Source: TMED109 sp015660425
Lineage (GTDB): Bacteria; Pseudomonadota; Alphaproteobacteria; TMED109
Assembly: GCA_029936295.1 (NCBI GenBank)
Contig: JAPYTH010000007.1
Span: 1-64,000 of the forward strand
Length of the DNA stretch: 64,000 bases
Direction: 5' to 3'
Under the pieces are notes generated by a model. That model ran no database searches. It was not told the origin of the DNA and worked only from the letters and a program-made list of their open reading frames with translations. The first letter of the stretch is position 1; the number at the start of each line of letters is the position of its first letter. Shown one piece after another: positions 1-9,127 of this stretch. Made by a program: the position numbers and the translations under genes.

Positions 1-615
1 TTAGTAAATGCTTTATTATATCATTGTAAGGGGAGTTTGTCAGGTATAGGAGGTGTGAAAAGACCAGGTATAGTTCATAGATTAGATAAAGATACTTCTG
101 GTTTAATGTTAGTTGCAAAAAATGATGAGGCACATAGATACTTATCAAAAGCAATTTCAATAAAACAAGTAGAAAGAAAATATAAAGCAATAGTATGGGG
201 AGTACCTAAACAAAAAGTAGGCATTATTAATGCGAATATTGCTAGACATGTACATGATAGAAAAAAAATGTCTGTTGTTAAAAATGGTGGTAGAATTTCT
301 ATTACCGGATATAAAGTTTTAAATACTTATGGGTTTGCTTCATTAATAGAATGTGATCTTCAGACTGGAAGAACTCATCAAATTAGAGTGCATTTAGCTA
401 GTATTGGTTTGCCATTGATAGGTGATCAACTTTATGCTAAGGGTAAAACTGTATCATCAAAAATGCCGAATATACTACAAACATTCCCCAGGCAAGCTTT
501 GCATTCATATAGCATAAATTTTATTCACCCATATTCTAAAGAAGAGTTAAAATTTAAAAACATTTTTCCAGAGGATATTAAATTATTACAAGAATCAATT
601 GAAGCTTTTATATAA
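1..615 (+). CDS. rluD: Ribosomal large-subunit pseudouridine synthase RluD, 3' part
   Basis: RluD-family enzymes convert uridines of 23S rRNA (helix 69 in E. coli) to pseudouridine. The reading frame is open from base 1, so the gene begins outside the window; a TTG at 37 lies in the middle of the conserved core and is not the real start. The retained 204 codons carry the catalytic motif HRLDKDTSG (codons 26-34, catalytic Asp at codon 29) and the family motif GRTHQIRVHL. The N-terminal S4 domain would lie upstream, unseen. The gene is followed after 68 bp by rpoH on the same strand, an arrangement common in Alphaproteobacteria. RluC is the main alternative, but the neighbour favours RluD. Confidence 0.9.
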   Translation, partial: LVNALLYHCKGSLSGIGGVKRPGIVHRLDKDTSGLMLVAKNDEAHRYLSKAISIKQVERKYKAIVWGVPKQKVGIINANIARHVHDRKKMSVVKNGGRISITGYKVLNTYGFASLIECDLQTGRTHQIRVHLASIGLPLIGDQLYAKGKTVSSKMPNILQTFPRQALHSYSINFIHPYSKEELKFKNIFPEDIKLLQESIEAFI

Positions 616-683
616 TTTAAACTTGATATTTTAAATAAAATACCCAATTTAATAGGTATGTATAATTTTTTAAGGTTAAATAA

Positions 684-1589
684 ATGTCTAATATAACTTT
701 ACCTTCTATTTCTGCCGATGGAAGCTTAAGGAGATATATGGCAGAAATTGGGCAGTTTCCTCTTTTAAGAAAAGATGAAGAATATACTCTAGCTAAGAAT
801 TGGCATGAGCATGAAGATATTGATGCTGCACATACATTGGTTACTAGCCATTTAAGATTAGTTGCTAAAATTGCGATGGGATATAGAGGATATGGCTTAC
901 CTATTTCAGATTTAATAAGTGAGGGAAATATAGGTTTAATGAAAGCTGTTAAACGCTTTGATCCAGATAAAGGTTTTCGTTTAGCTACTTATGCTCTTCT
1001 TTGGATTAAGGCATCTATCCAAGAGTATATATTACATTCTTGGTCTTTAGTTAAAATAGGTACAACATCAGCCCAAAAAAAATTATTTTTTAATTTAAGA
1101 AGAATAAAAAACGAATTAAAAGTTTTTGAAGAAAAGGAACTTTCTCCAGAAATTATTAAAAAGATCTCTCAGAAATTAGTTGTTGATGAGCAAGAAGTAA
1201 TAAATATGAATCAAAGAATTGGTGGAGATTATTCTTTAAATGCTTCTAGAACAATTGATGCAAATAAAGGAGATTGGCAAGAGGTATTAGTAGATGATAA
1301 ATCAATAGATCAAGAAACATATGTTTCAGAAAAGCAAGAATTAGATAAAAGAAAGTCAATGTTAGGAAACGCATTATCTTTATTGTCTGAGCGAGAAAGA
1401 ATAATATTTAGTTATAGAAGACTAACTGATGAACCTAAAACACTAGAGGAACTCAGTAAAGAATTTAATATTAGCAGAGAAAGAGTTAGACAAATTGAGG
1501 TAAAAGCTTTTGATAAAGTGCAAATAGCAGTAAAGAGTATAAGTAAGTCACAGAGTAATTTGGCAATAGAAAATAATAAAACTAATTAA
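684..1589 (+). CDS. rpoH: RNA polymerase sigma-32 (heat-shock) factor RpoH
   Basis: This alternative sigma factor directs RNA polymerase to heat-shock promoters. At 301 aa it has the usual length. Region 2 is clear (SDLISEGNIGLMKAVKRFDP, about residues 77-96), followed by the RpoH-specific box AQKKLFFNLR near residue 130, which separates it from RpoD. A region 4 helix-turn-helix (LSKEFNISRERVRQIE) lies near the C terminus. The ATG at 684 follows a weak AAGG. A perfect TATAAT at 661-666 could be a -10 element, but I see no convincing -35. The 3' end overlaps the convergent purA by 8 bp. Its stability is probably controlled by FtsH, which is encoded at 10.2 kb; that is family knowledge. Confidence 0.95.
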   Translation: MSNITLPSISADGSLRRYMAEIGQFPLLRKDEEYTLAKNWHEHEDIDAAHTLVTSHLRLVAKIAMGYRGYGLPISDLISEGNIGLMKAVKRFDPDKGFRLATYALLWIKASIQEYILHSWSLVKIGTTSAQKKLFFNLRRIKNELKVFEEKELSPEIIKKISQKLVVDEQEVINMNQRIGGDYSLNASRTIDANKGDWQEVLVDDKSIDQETYVSEKQELDKRKSMLGNALSLLSERERIIFSYRRLTDEPKTLEELSKEFNISRERVRQIEVKAFDKVQIAVKSISKSQSNLAIENNKTN

Positions 1590-2877
1590 CTTGTTTAAAA
1601 GGATCTTTTACCAGAATAGTATCTTCTCGTTCAGGAGATGTTGATATCATAGAAATAGGACACTCAATTAATTTTTCAATTTGTTTAATATATTTCTTTG
1701 CATTCGCGGGAAGATCAGTAATTTTTTTACAATTTTGGGTGGAGGACTGCCAACCCTTTAATACTTCATAAACAGGTTTTACTTTATTCATTTCTGTATA
1801 TGTTTCAGGAACTGTCTTAATAATTTTATTATTTAATTTATAGCCTATACATATTTTTATTTCTTTAAAAGTGTCTAATACATCTAGTTTCGTAAGGGCA
1901 ATACCATTTACACCTGATAATTTAATTGCATAACTCACCATTACTGCATCTAACCAACCACATCGTCTTTTTCTTCCAGTTACTACGCCAAACTCATGAC
2001 CTATTTTTCCTAATAATTCTCCAGTGTTATTATTTTGCTCTGTAGGAAAAGGACCATTACCTACTCTTGTTGTATATGCTTTTGTTATACCTAAGACGTT
2101 ATGTATTAGTGCAGGGCCTATACCTGAGCCTGTTGCAGCCTGAGAGGCCACAGTATTAGAAGAAGTAACATACGGGTAGGTCCCGTGGTCAATATCTAAC
2201 ATAGTTCCTTGAGCCCCTTCAAAAAGCACATTTTTACCTGACCTATTTGCGGAGATAATTAAGTCCATCGTGTTAGTAATATATGGCTTTAAAATTGGAG
2301 CTATTTTATTCAAAATTTTATTTATATATGCAACTTGTATAGGTTTTTTATTTAGCCCTTTTAAGATAGTATTATGGTGAGTAATGGCAGTTTTTAATTG
2401 GATTTTTCTACTTTCTGTATCATATAAATCACATACTCTAATTGACCTTCTTCCTATCTTGTCTTCATAAGCAGGCCCTATACCTCTTCCTGTTGTGCCA
2501 ATTTTATTATTACCTTTTGCATTTTCCCTTAATTCATCTAATTTTTGGTGATAAGGTAATATCAAACTTGCTTTACTTGAAATTTTCAAAATTTTAGTTG
2601 TGATTTTTAATCCTTGTTTTTTTATTGTTTCAATTTCTTTTATTAAAGCCCATGGGTCTATAACAACTCCATTACCTATTATAGATAGTTTTTTTCTAAT
2701 TATTCCAGAAGGCAATAAACTAAGTTTAAATACTTTCTGATCTAAAACTATTGTGTGACCTGCGTTATGGCCACCTTGAAATCTAGCTACTAAATCTGCT
2801 CTTATTGATAACCAATCAACTATTTTGCCTTTGCCTTCATCACCCCATTGAGTGCCTATTACTGTAACATTTGTCAT
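1582..2877 (-). CDS. purA: Adenylosuccinate synthetase
   Basis: PurA makes adenylosuccinate from IMP, aspartate and GTP, the first committed step to AMP. The protein is 431 aa, normal for bacteria. The N-terminal GTP-binding loop GDEGKGK (about residues 12-18) contains the catalytic Asp, GHNAGHT around residue 38 is the second signature, and GTTGRGIGPAYEDK near residue 126 is also diagnostic. It is the last gene of a minus-strand run serC-serA-hisZ-purA, lying 16 bp after hisZ, so it is probably co-transcribed. Its stop region overlaps the end of rpoH on the opposite strand. Confidence 0.97.
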   Translation of the reverse strand: MTNVTVIGTQWGDEGKGKIVDWLSIRADLVARFQGGHNAGHTIVLDQKVFKLSLLPSGIIRKKLSIIGNGVVIDPWALIKEIETIKKQGLKITTKILKISSKASLILPYHQKLDELRENAKGNNKIGTTGRGIGPAYEDKIGRRSIRVCDLYDTESRKIQLKTAITHHNTILKGLNKKPIQVAYINKILNKIAPILKPYITNTMDLIISANRSGKNVLFEGAQGTMLDIDHGTYPYVTSSNTVASQAATGSGIGPALIHNVLGITKAYTTRVGNGPFPTEQNNNTGELLGKIGHEFGVVTGRKRRCGWLDAVMVSYAIKLSGVNGIALTKLDVLDTFKEIKICIGYKLNNKIIKTVPETYTEMNKVKPVYEVLKGWQSSTQNCKKITDLPANAKKYIKQIEKLIECPISMISTSPEREDTILVKDPFKQVN

Positions 2878-2893
2878 TTAAACCTCATTAGTT

Positions 2894-4039
2894 TTATAAT
2901 GCTTTAATAGTATTGTTCTTTAATATATGTGTGCAGTTGAACTTTACTGCTTCTTCTTTATCTTTTACATTTTTTTTATAACTAAGAATAGTAACCCATC
3001 CGTTTTTTCTCAGTTCAGGAGGAATAGTATTATCGTGTTTTAAAGGGATGAAAATGCGCTTTTGCTTATCATCAATATTAGTTGCTCTCAATAGGCCATC
3101 AAATAAAATTGATAATCCTATACCATTATGTTTATTATTATTTAATTCTAGAATATATTTTCCTCCAAAACCTAATTCACGCTTTATATTTGATGAAAAA
3201 ATTGCAAAACCTATACCTGAATAATAATTAAATCCTCTATTTTCAATAGGATCGATAGTTATCTTTATATTTTTATGGAGTTGCTTTATCGCATTACAAA
3301 TTAAGGATATTTCTTGAATAAGTTTTTTAGCTTTATTTGGTAAATCAATATTAGATAATTTTTTTAATGCGCGTTCTTCTTCACCGGCTGAGTCCGCAAT
3401 TTGCGCTAATATTGTCCCGCAGTGTGGGATAGTTTTTATTTTATTTATATTTTTAACTTTTAAATATACTTGCGCTTCTTTTATAGTTTTCTCATCTAAT
3501 TTATTATTCTTCATTATTAAGCTTGCTAAATTAGGCGTAGTTATATCTATAATTAGATTTGATATATTTACTTGGGTTAATGCCTGAATTCCAACAGATA
3601 TGACTTCAATAGCACCTTCTACGGTTGGTGCCCCAAACAACTCTATACCTGCTTGTTTTAGTTGTCTTGCAGGATGAAGCTGATTGCCTTTAGGCCTTAA
3701 AATATCACCTGTATAAGATAATCTTAAAGTATCGTTTTTATTATTTAATTTATTTGCGGCAATTCTAGCAATTTGAGGTGTTATATCATTTCTTATAAAC
3801 ATAGATTTATTTGAAATAGGGTCTATCACTCTAAATATATTTTGTTTATTTGTAGTATCTAAAAATAATGTATAGTTTTCTTCAAATTCTATGAGAGGAG
3901 GACTTACTCTTTCATATCCATTTAGCTTAAAGCAATTCATTAGATTTTGTGTTAGATAAGAATCTTTATAAGTGTTTTTTTCTAAAAGATCACTTATCCC
4001 TATAGGTAGTAAAGAGGCTTTTGGTTTATAATTTTTCAT
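2894..4039 (-). CDS. hisZ: ATP phosphoribosyltransferase regulatory subunit HisZ
   Basis: HisZ is a catalytically inactive relative of histidyl-tRNA synthetase that activates the short form of HisG in histidine biosynthesis. The 381-aa protein keeps the class II synthetase-like core (motif 2 region near residues 110-130, and a RGFNYYSGIGF-type segment near residue 263) but ends without the HisS anticodon-binding domain. That, together with its place between serA and purA (a typical alphaproteobacterial order), identifies it as HisZ rather than HisS. It implies a short HisG elsewhere in the genome. Confidence 0.9.
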   Translation of the reverse strand: MKNYKPKASLLPIGISDLLEKNTYKDSYLTQNLMNCFKLNGYERVSPPLIEFEENYTLFLDTTNKQNIFRVIDPISNKSMFIRNDITPQIARIAANKLNNKNDTLRLSYTGDILRPKGNQLHPARQLKQAGIELFGAPTVEGAIEVISVGIQALTQVNISNLIIDITTPNLASLIMKNNKLDEKTIKEAQVYLKVKNINKIKTIPHCGTILAQIADSAGEEERALKKLSNIDLPNKAKKLIQEISLICNAIKQLHKNIKITIDPIENRGFNYYSGIGFAIFSSNIKRELGFGGKYILELNNNKHNGIGLSILFDGLLRATNIDDKQKRIFIPLKHDNTIPPELRKNGWVTILSYKKNVKDKEEAVKFNCTHILKNNTIKAL

Positions 4040-4071
4040 AATAATATTTCAAGTTTTTTTATATATTAAAT

Positions 4072-5661
4072 CTAAATTATATTTTTTGCAAAGGTAAGTG
4101 CTTTTGCACTTTTAACTTGTGATATTTCATTTATTTCTTTTATTAATTTTGATGAAACAGGTTCGTCTATTTCTATTAGTGCTATCGCATCTCCTCCTAC
4201 CTGAGTTCTTCCTAAATGAAATGTAGCAATATTAATATTAGCATCTGATAGTATGGAACCCAGAGTACCAATAAATCCTGGTTTGTCTTCGTTAGTTATA
4301 AATAACATGTTGGGGCCAAGCTCTGCTTCAATTCTAGTATTCATAAGGCCTACAATTCTTGGTTTGTTTCCATACAAAGTTCCTATAACATTTCGAGTTC
4401 TTCTTTCCGTTTCTACAGTTAAAGATATATCTGTAATATAATCCCCAGATTTTTCACGAGACGAAGTAGTAATATTCATATTTCTATTTTTTGCAATAAC
4501 TTGAGCATTAACAACATTTACAGCTTCCATACTGTGTGATAATAACCCTGCAATTAGCACACTTGTAAGTGGTTCTGTATTTAATAACGCAACTTGTCCT
4601 CCAAATTCAATTTTAATATTTTTAATACTAGTTTCTGTAATTTGTCCTGCTAGTTTTCCAATTTGTTCAGCTAGTTTTATATATGGTTTAAGTTTTGGAG
4701 CATCTTCTGATGAGATTGATGGAATATTTAATGCATTGGTGATTGCTCCAGATATAAGATAATTAGACATTTGTTCTGCAACTTGGATCGCTACGTTCTC
4801 TTGTGCCTCTTCAGTAGAAGCTCCTAAATGTGGAGTAACTACCATTTGTTCTAGTCCAAATAAAACATTAGATTTAGCTGGTTCGTTACTAAACACATCA
4901 AAAGCTGCACCACTAACTTTTCCTGATTCTATCGCATAAGCAAGATCCTCTTCATTTACAAGGCCTCCACGAGCGCAATTAATTATTTTTACTCCTTTTT
5001 TCATTTTATTAATAGATGAGGCATTAATAATTTCTTTTGTAGCTTTTGTAAGCGGGACGTGAAGAGTAATAAAGTCAGACACTTTTAATAGTTCTTCAAA
5101 ATTTATTTTATCTACACCAATCTCTATAGCTCTTTCTTTTGTAAGATATGGATCATAAACTTTTACATGCATTTTTAAACCTTTGGCTCTATCCGCCACT
5201 ATAGATCCAATATTACCACATCCAATCATTCCTAATACCTTAGAATACAACTCTGTTCCTGTATATTTAGACTTTTCCCATTTTCCTAAATGTGTAGAGG
5301 TATTAGCTATAGGTATATTTCTCGCTAGTGACATCATTAAAGCAATAGTATGTTCTGCGGTAGTAATTGAATTACCAAATGGAGTATTCATAACAATAAT
5401 TCCATTAGCTGTTGCAGATTCTATATCTACATTATCTACACCTATACCAGCGCGCCCTATAACTTTTAAATTTTTTGCATGTTTAATAATATCACTTGTT
5501 ACTTTAGTAGTAGATCTAATAGCTAATCCATCAAAATCGTTAATTATGTTAGACAGATCTTCAGGAGATAATTCTGTATTAATAGTTACTTCTATTCCTT
5601 GTTTTTTAAATATTTCTTCAGCTTTTTTACTTAATTTGTCTGAGATTAACACTTTAGGCAT
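4072..5661 (-). CDS. serA: D-3-phosphoglycerate dehydrogenase
   Basis: SerA oxidises 3-phosphoglycerate to 3-phosphohydroxypyruvate with NAD, the first step of serine synthesis. The 529-aa protein is the long form: substrate and NAD-binding domains (Rossmann motif GMIGCGNIGS near residues 144-153; RGGLVNE and the catalytic-His segment TPHLGAST near 277), an intervening domain, and a C-terminal ACT domain from about residue 455 (NEDKPGFIGTLGSILSD) that normally senses serine. It lies 25 bp downstream of serC, so the first two steps of the pathway appear to be one operon. Confidence 0.97.
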   Translation of the reverse strand: MPKVLISDKLSKKAEEIFKKQGIEVTINTELSPEDLSNIINDFDGLAIRSTTKVTSDIIKHAKNLKVIGRAGIGVDNVDIESATANGIIVMNTPFGNSITTAEHTIALMMSLARNIPIANTSTHLGKWEKSKYTGTELYSKVLGMIGCGNIGSIVADRAKGLKMHVKVYDPYLTKERAIEIGVDKINFEELLKVSDFITLHVPLTKATKEIINASSINKMKKGVKIINCARGGLVNEEDLAYAIESGKVSGAAFDVFSNEPAKSNVLFGLEQMVVTPHLGASTEEAQENVAIQVAEQMSNYLISGAITNALNIPSISSEDAPKLKPYIKLAEQIGKLAGQITETSIKNIKIEFGGQVALLNTEPLTSVLIAGLLSHSMEAVNVVNAQVIAKNRNMNITTSSREKSGDYITDISLTVETERRTRNVIGTLYGNKPRIVGLMNTRIEAELGPNMLFITNEDKPGFIGTLGSILSDANINIATFHLGRTQVGGDAIALIEIDEPVSSKLIKEINEISQVKSAKALTFAKNII

Positions 5662-5686
5662 AATACTTCTCCATTATATTTTTATT

Positions 5687-6832
5687 CTATTTTGGTAGAT
5701 TTTTCCAAGCCCAATCAAGCCAAGGCAATAAAAGCTTAATATTAAATTTATCTATAGTGCCCCCACCCCAAATTCGAATACCTAAAGGTGCAGATGGATA
5801 ATGATTTATATCATAAGCTGCTCCTTTTTCTTCTAATATACTGAAAAAGCTTTTTAGAATATTTTGTTGATTAGTAATATTCTGATCCATAAACCATGGG
5901 TCAATTATTTTTAAACATATGGATGTAGATGATCTTATTTCCTGATCATTAGCTAAAAATGCTATCCAATTTGTTTCGTTCACCCACTTTTCTATAATTT
6001 CCAAATTAGATTGGCTTCTTTTGATCATTGCATCCAATCCACCAATACTTTTTACCCATCTTAGAGAGTTTAATGCATCTTCGATACAGAGCATAGAAGG
6101 AGTATTAATTGTACTACCTTTAAAAATTTTTTCTTGGAATATACCTTTATTGGTTAGCCTGAATAATTTAGGAATGGGCCAAGAAGGAGTATATTTTTCT
6201 AGTCGTTGGATGGCTCTTGGAGATAAAACTAAAATACCATGTTGAGCTTCTCCTCCTAGTACTTTTTGCCATGAAAATGTGGTAACATCTAGTTTGCTCC
6301 ATGAAATATCCATAGCTAACACTGCGGATGTAGCATCACATAAAGTTAAACCTGATCTACTATCTTTTATCCAATCACCATTTGGAACTTTTACTCCTGC
6401 AGTTGTGCCATTCCAGGTAAAGATTACATCATTATCAAAATTAACTTCATTTACATCTGGTAAGGAACCATAATCAGCATCAATTAATTTTGTATTTTTA
6501 ATTTGTAGTTGGTCTATAACATCTGTAACCCAATCTCTTCCAAAAGAATCCCAAGCTAAAATATCTATTCCTTTTGCGCCAAGTAATGACCACATGGCCA
6601 TTTCAAAAGCTCCTGTATCAGAGCCTCCTACAATTGCAACTTCATAATTTTTAGGTATTTTTAATATTGATTTAGTTTCGTTTATTAATTCTTTAATTTT
6701 ACTAACGCATATAGGTGCTCTATGAGATCTTCCTAAAATAGCATTATTTAAAAATGATGCTTCCCAATTTGGTATTTTTGAACAAGGGCCAGAAGAAAAT
6801 TTTGGATTATTAGGTAATTTTAATGAGTTCAT
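5687..6832 (-). CDS. serC: Phosphoserine aminotransferase
   Basis: SerC transaminates 3-phosphohydroxypyruvate to phosphoserine using PLP and also serves vitamin B6 synthesis. The protein starts with NPKFSSGPC, as in alphaproteobacterial SerC. The PLP lysine is in SWQKVLGGEAQHG. An in-frame ATG exists at 6868, but the ATG at 6832 is preceded at normal distance by GGAAAG and starts where family members start, so I prefer it (381 aa). It heads the serC-serA-hisZ-purA run. Confidence 0.92.
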   Translation of the reverse strand: MNSLKLPNNPKFSSGPCSKIPNWEASFLNNAILGRSHRAPICVSKIKELINETKSILKIPKNYEVAIVGGSDTGAFEMAMWSLLGAKGIDILAWDSFGRDWVTDVIDQLQIKNTKLIDADYGSLPDVNEVNFDNDVIFTWNGTTAGVKVPNGDWIKDSRSGLTLCDATSAVLAMDISWSKLDVTTFSWQKVLGGEAQHGILVLSPRAIQRLEKYTPSWPIPKLFRLTNKGIFQEKIFKGSTINTPSMLCIEDALNSLRWVKSIGGLDAMIKRSQSNLEIIEKWVNETNWIAFLANDQEIRSSTSICLKIIDPWFMDQNITNQQNILKSFFSILEEKGAAYDINHYPSAPLGIRIWGGGTIDKFNIKLLLPWLDWAWKNLPK

Positions 6833-6883
6833 ATTCTTTCCGTTTAATTTGTTATATGTATCAGACAACTTAATTTAACTTGC

Positions 6884-6911
6884 AATGTATTATGGTGCTA
6901 CTTCTTGTCAA
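6884..6911 (-). promoter_or_regulatory. Putative sigma-70-type promoter of serC operon
   Basis: On the minus strand there is TTGACA (6906-6911), a 16-bp spacer, and TACATT (6884-6889). Transcription would start near 6877, giving a leader of about 45 nt before the preferred serC start. The -35 is a perfect match and the -10 matches 4 of 6. In DNA this AT-rich, chance matches are common, so this is only a candidate. Confidence 0.35.
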
Positions 6912-6920
6912 TAATATATT

Positions 6921-7730
6921 CTAATTTTTTATATTATTAATTAAATGATTTAATGGACCATTACCTTTTCCTATATTTGGTGCGTATTTTATAGATTTAT
7001 ATACAAAAGTGTGTGCTCTCTTAACAGCTGTATTTAAATCCATTTTCTGACCTAGTCCACACGCTATAGCACTGGATAATGCGCAACCGGTACCATGAGA
7101 ATTCTTAGTTATAATTTTATCACTATAGAAATAGTCAATTATATCTTTGTTTATTAAAATATCTGTAAGATTTTTTTCTTTTAAATGTCCCCCTTTCATC
7201 AAAACATTACTAATACCCATTTTAATAATTTTTTTACCTGATGCTTCAAGGTCTTTAATATTATTTATTTTTATCCCTGTTATGACTTCAGCTTCTGGTA
7301 TATTAGGGGTAATAATATTACATAAAGGCATTAGCTCTTGAATTAAAGTCTCTTCAGCTCCTGGAGCAAGTAATTTATACCCCCCTTTTGCAACCATGAC
7401 AGGATCTAGAACAATAGGAATATTTTTATTAATTTTTGAAAGTATATTTGCAACACAAATTATAATTTTTTTATTAGATAACATTCCAATTTTTATTGCA
7501 TCTGTTCCTATATCATTTAGTACACAAGATATTTGTCTTTCAATCATCTTTAAAGGAATATTTAAAATATTATGTACACCTAAAGTATTTTGAGCTGTTA
7601 TGGCAGTTATGGCAGTAGTAGCAAAACCACCAAGAGCTGTTATAGTTTTGATATCTCCTTGAATCCCTGCCCCCCCTCCAGAATCAGAGCCAGCGATAGT
7701 CATTATTCTTGCTAAGTCTGTATTAACCAT
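6921..7730 (-). CDS. thiD: Hydroxymethylpyrimidine/phosphomethylpyrimidine kinase
   Basis: ThiD phosphorylates HMP twice to HMP-PP for thiamine synthesis. The 269-aa protein has the ribokinase-fold signature IAGSDSGGGAGIQGDIKT at residues 13-30, DPVMVAKGG near residue 125 and the C-terminal SHGTGCALSSAIA motif with the catalytic Asp/Gly-rich loop region of the family. Its start overlaps the end of glmM by 8 bp, so it is translationally linked to that gene. The pathway partner thiE lies at 29.4 kb. Confidence 0.93.
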   Translation of the reverse strand: MVNTDLARIMTIAGSDSGGGAGIQGDIKTITALGGFATTAITAITAQNTLGVHNILNIPLKMIERQISCVLNDIGTDAIKIGMLSNKKIIICVANILSKINKNIPIVLDPVMVAKGGYKLLAPGAEETLIQELMPLCNIITPNIPEAEVITGIKINNIKDLEASGKKIIKMGISNVLMKGGHLKEKNLTDILINKDIIDYFYSDKIITKNSHGTGCALSSAIACGLGQKMDLNTAVKRAHTFVYKSIKYAPNIGKGNGPLNHLINNIKN

Positions 7731-9111
7731 TAACGTATTTTTTTATTTCTGTTTTTAATTGTTTTAATGTTTTATTTAACAAAGTTTTATTGGTACATTC
7801 ACCCATTATTCTTAATTTATTTTCAGTACCAGATGCCCTTAAAATAATTCTACTATTTTTTCCTAGTAAATTTTTTGCAGAATTTATTTTACTAATAATA
7901 AATTGGTCTTTTTCTTTATATTTAAATTTAGTAATATTATAGTCTAAGCTTTCTATTGTCTGAGGTAATAAGGAGAATATGTTTAATAATTCAGAGGCTT
8001 TTTTATTCTTTTCAATCATAGTAGCAATTACTTGAAGAGAGGCTACTAAACCATCTCCAGTACTACCATGTTCACCTAAAATAATATGACCAGATTGTTC
8101 TCCACCAATATTACAATTATTTCTTCTCATTTTTTCAACTATGTATCTATCACCAACATTCGCTCTTATTAAATTAACATTTAGTTTATTTAAGTAAATT
8201 TCTAATCCGATATTTGTCATGTGTGTACCAACTATAGATTTTCCAGTTAATAATTTTTGATCTAAATATCTTTTTGTTATTAATCCTATTATTTTATCAC
8301 CATGAATAAAGGTACCTTTTTCATCGCAAATTATACATCGGTCTGCATCGCCATCAAGTGCAATACCTATATCAGCCTTATGTTTTTTGACCATGTCAGA
8401 CATTGATTTGGGGTTAGTTGAGCCACATTTATGATTTATATTAGTCCCATCTGGACTACAACCAATAGGAATAACTTCTGCACCTAATTCCCATAAAACT
8501 CTGGGTGCAACTTGGTATGCTGCACCATTTGCACAATCTATTACTATTTTAAATCTCTTAAGTGATAATTCACTAGGAAAAGTGGATTTTACAAATTCTA
8601 AATATCTTCCGGCTGCATCTTCTATTCTTTTTGCTCTTCCTAGGTTTGCAGAATCTACTAAATTAGATTGGTTATTCTTATCCATAAGAGCTTCTATTTT
8701 AAGTTCATTTTTATCACTTAATTTTTGTCCGTCTGGGTCAAACAACTTTATTCCATTATCCTCATAGGAATTGTGAGAAGCGGATATCATTACTCCTACA
8801 TCACACCTCATTGATCTGGTAAGCATGGATATAGCTGGTGTAGGCATAGGACCAACTAAAAATACATTCATGCCCATAGATATGAAACCTGCTGTCAATG
8901 AAGGTTCTATTAAGTAGCCAGATAATCTTGTATCTTTACCAATTACTACAGTATGCCGATGTGTTCCTCTAGTAAAATATTTACCTGCAGCCATACCAAC
9001 TTTTAACGCTGTTTCCCCAGTCATAGGGTGCATATTTGCCCTACCTCTAATACCGTCAGTACCAAAATACTTTCTTAACTTATTTTTAGATTTAATTTTA
9101 TTTTTTATCAT
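7723..9111 (-). CDS. glmM: Phosphoglucosamine mutase
   Basis: GlmM interconverts glucosamine-6-phosphate and glucosamine-1-phosphate, feeding UDP-GlcNAc for peptidoglycan and lipid A. The 462-aa protein begins with the typical KYFGTDGIRG segment. It has the phosphoserine loop ISASHNSYEDNGIKLF near residue 105, the metal-binding loop DGDADRC near residue 253, and the sugar-binding GEQSGH near residue 338. It sits 16 bp downstream of folP in a long minus-strand series with ftsH and tilS, the usual alphaproteobacterial neighbourhood. Confidence 0.96.
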   Translation of the reverse strand: MIKNKIKSKNKLRKYFGTDGIRGRANMHPMTGETALKVGMAAGKYFTRGTHRHTVVIGKDTRLSGYLIEPSLTAGFISMGMNVFLVGPMPTPAISMLTRSMRCDVGVMISASHNSYEDNGIKLFDPDGQKLSDKNELKIEALMDKNNQSNLVDSANLGRAKRIEDAAGRYLEFVKSTFPSELSLKRFKIVIDCANGAAYQVAPRVLWELGAEVIPIGCSPDGTNINHKCGSTNPKSMSDMVKKHKADIGIALDGDADRCIICDEKGTFIHGDKIIGLITKRYLDQKLLTGKSIVGTHMTNIGLEIYLNKLNVNLIRANVGDRYIVEKMRRNNCNIGGEQSGHIILGEHGSTGDGLVASLQVIATMIEKNKKASELLNIFSLLPQTIESLDYNITKFKYKEKDQFIISKINSAKNLLGKNSRIILRASGTENKLRIMGECTNKTLLNKTLKQLKTEIKKYVNG

Positions 9112-9127
9112 TATCTCTTCAATTATA

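Noticed and set aside
2894..4039. Histidyl-tRNA synthetase (HisS)
   Set aside because: The anticodon-binding domain is missing and the context is serA-purA, so HisZ fits better.
5183..5698. A 171-aa plus-strand open frame opposite serA
   Set aside because: Antisense to the NAD-binding domain of SerA, no ribosome-binding site and no recognisable domain.
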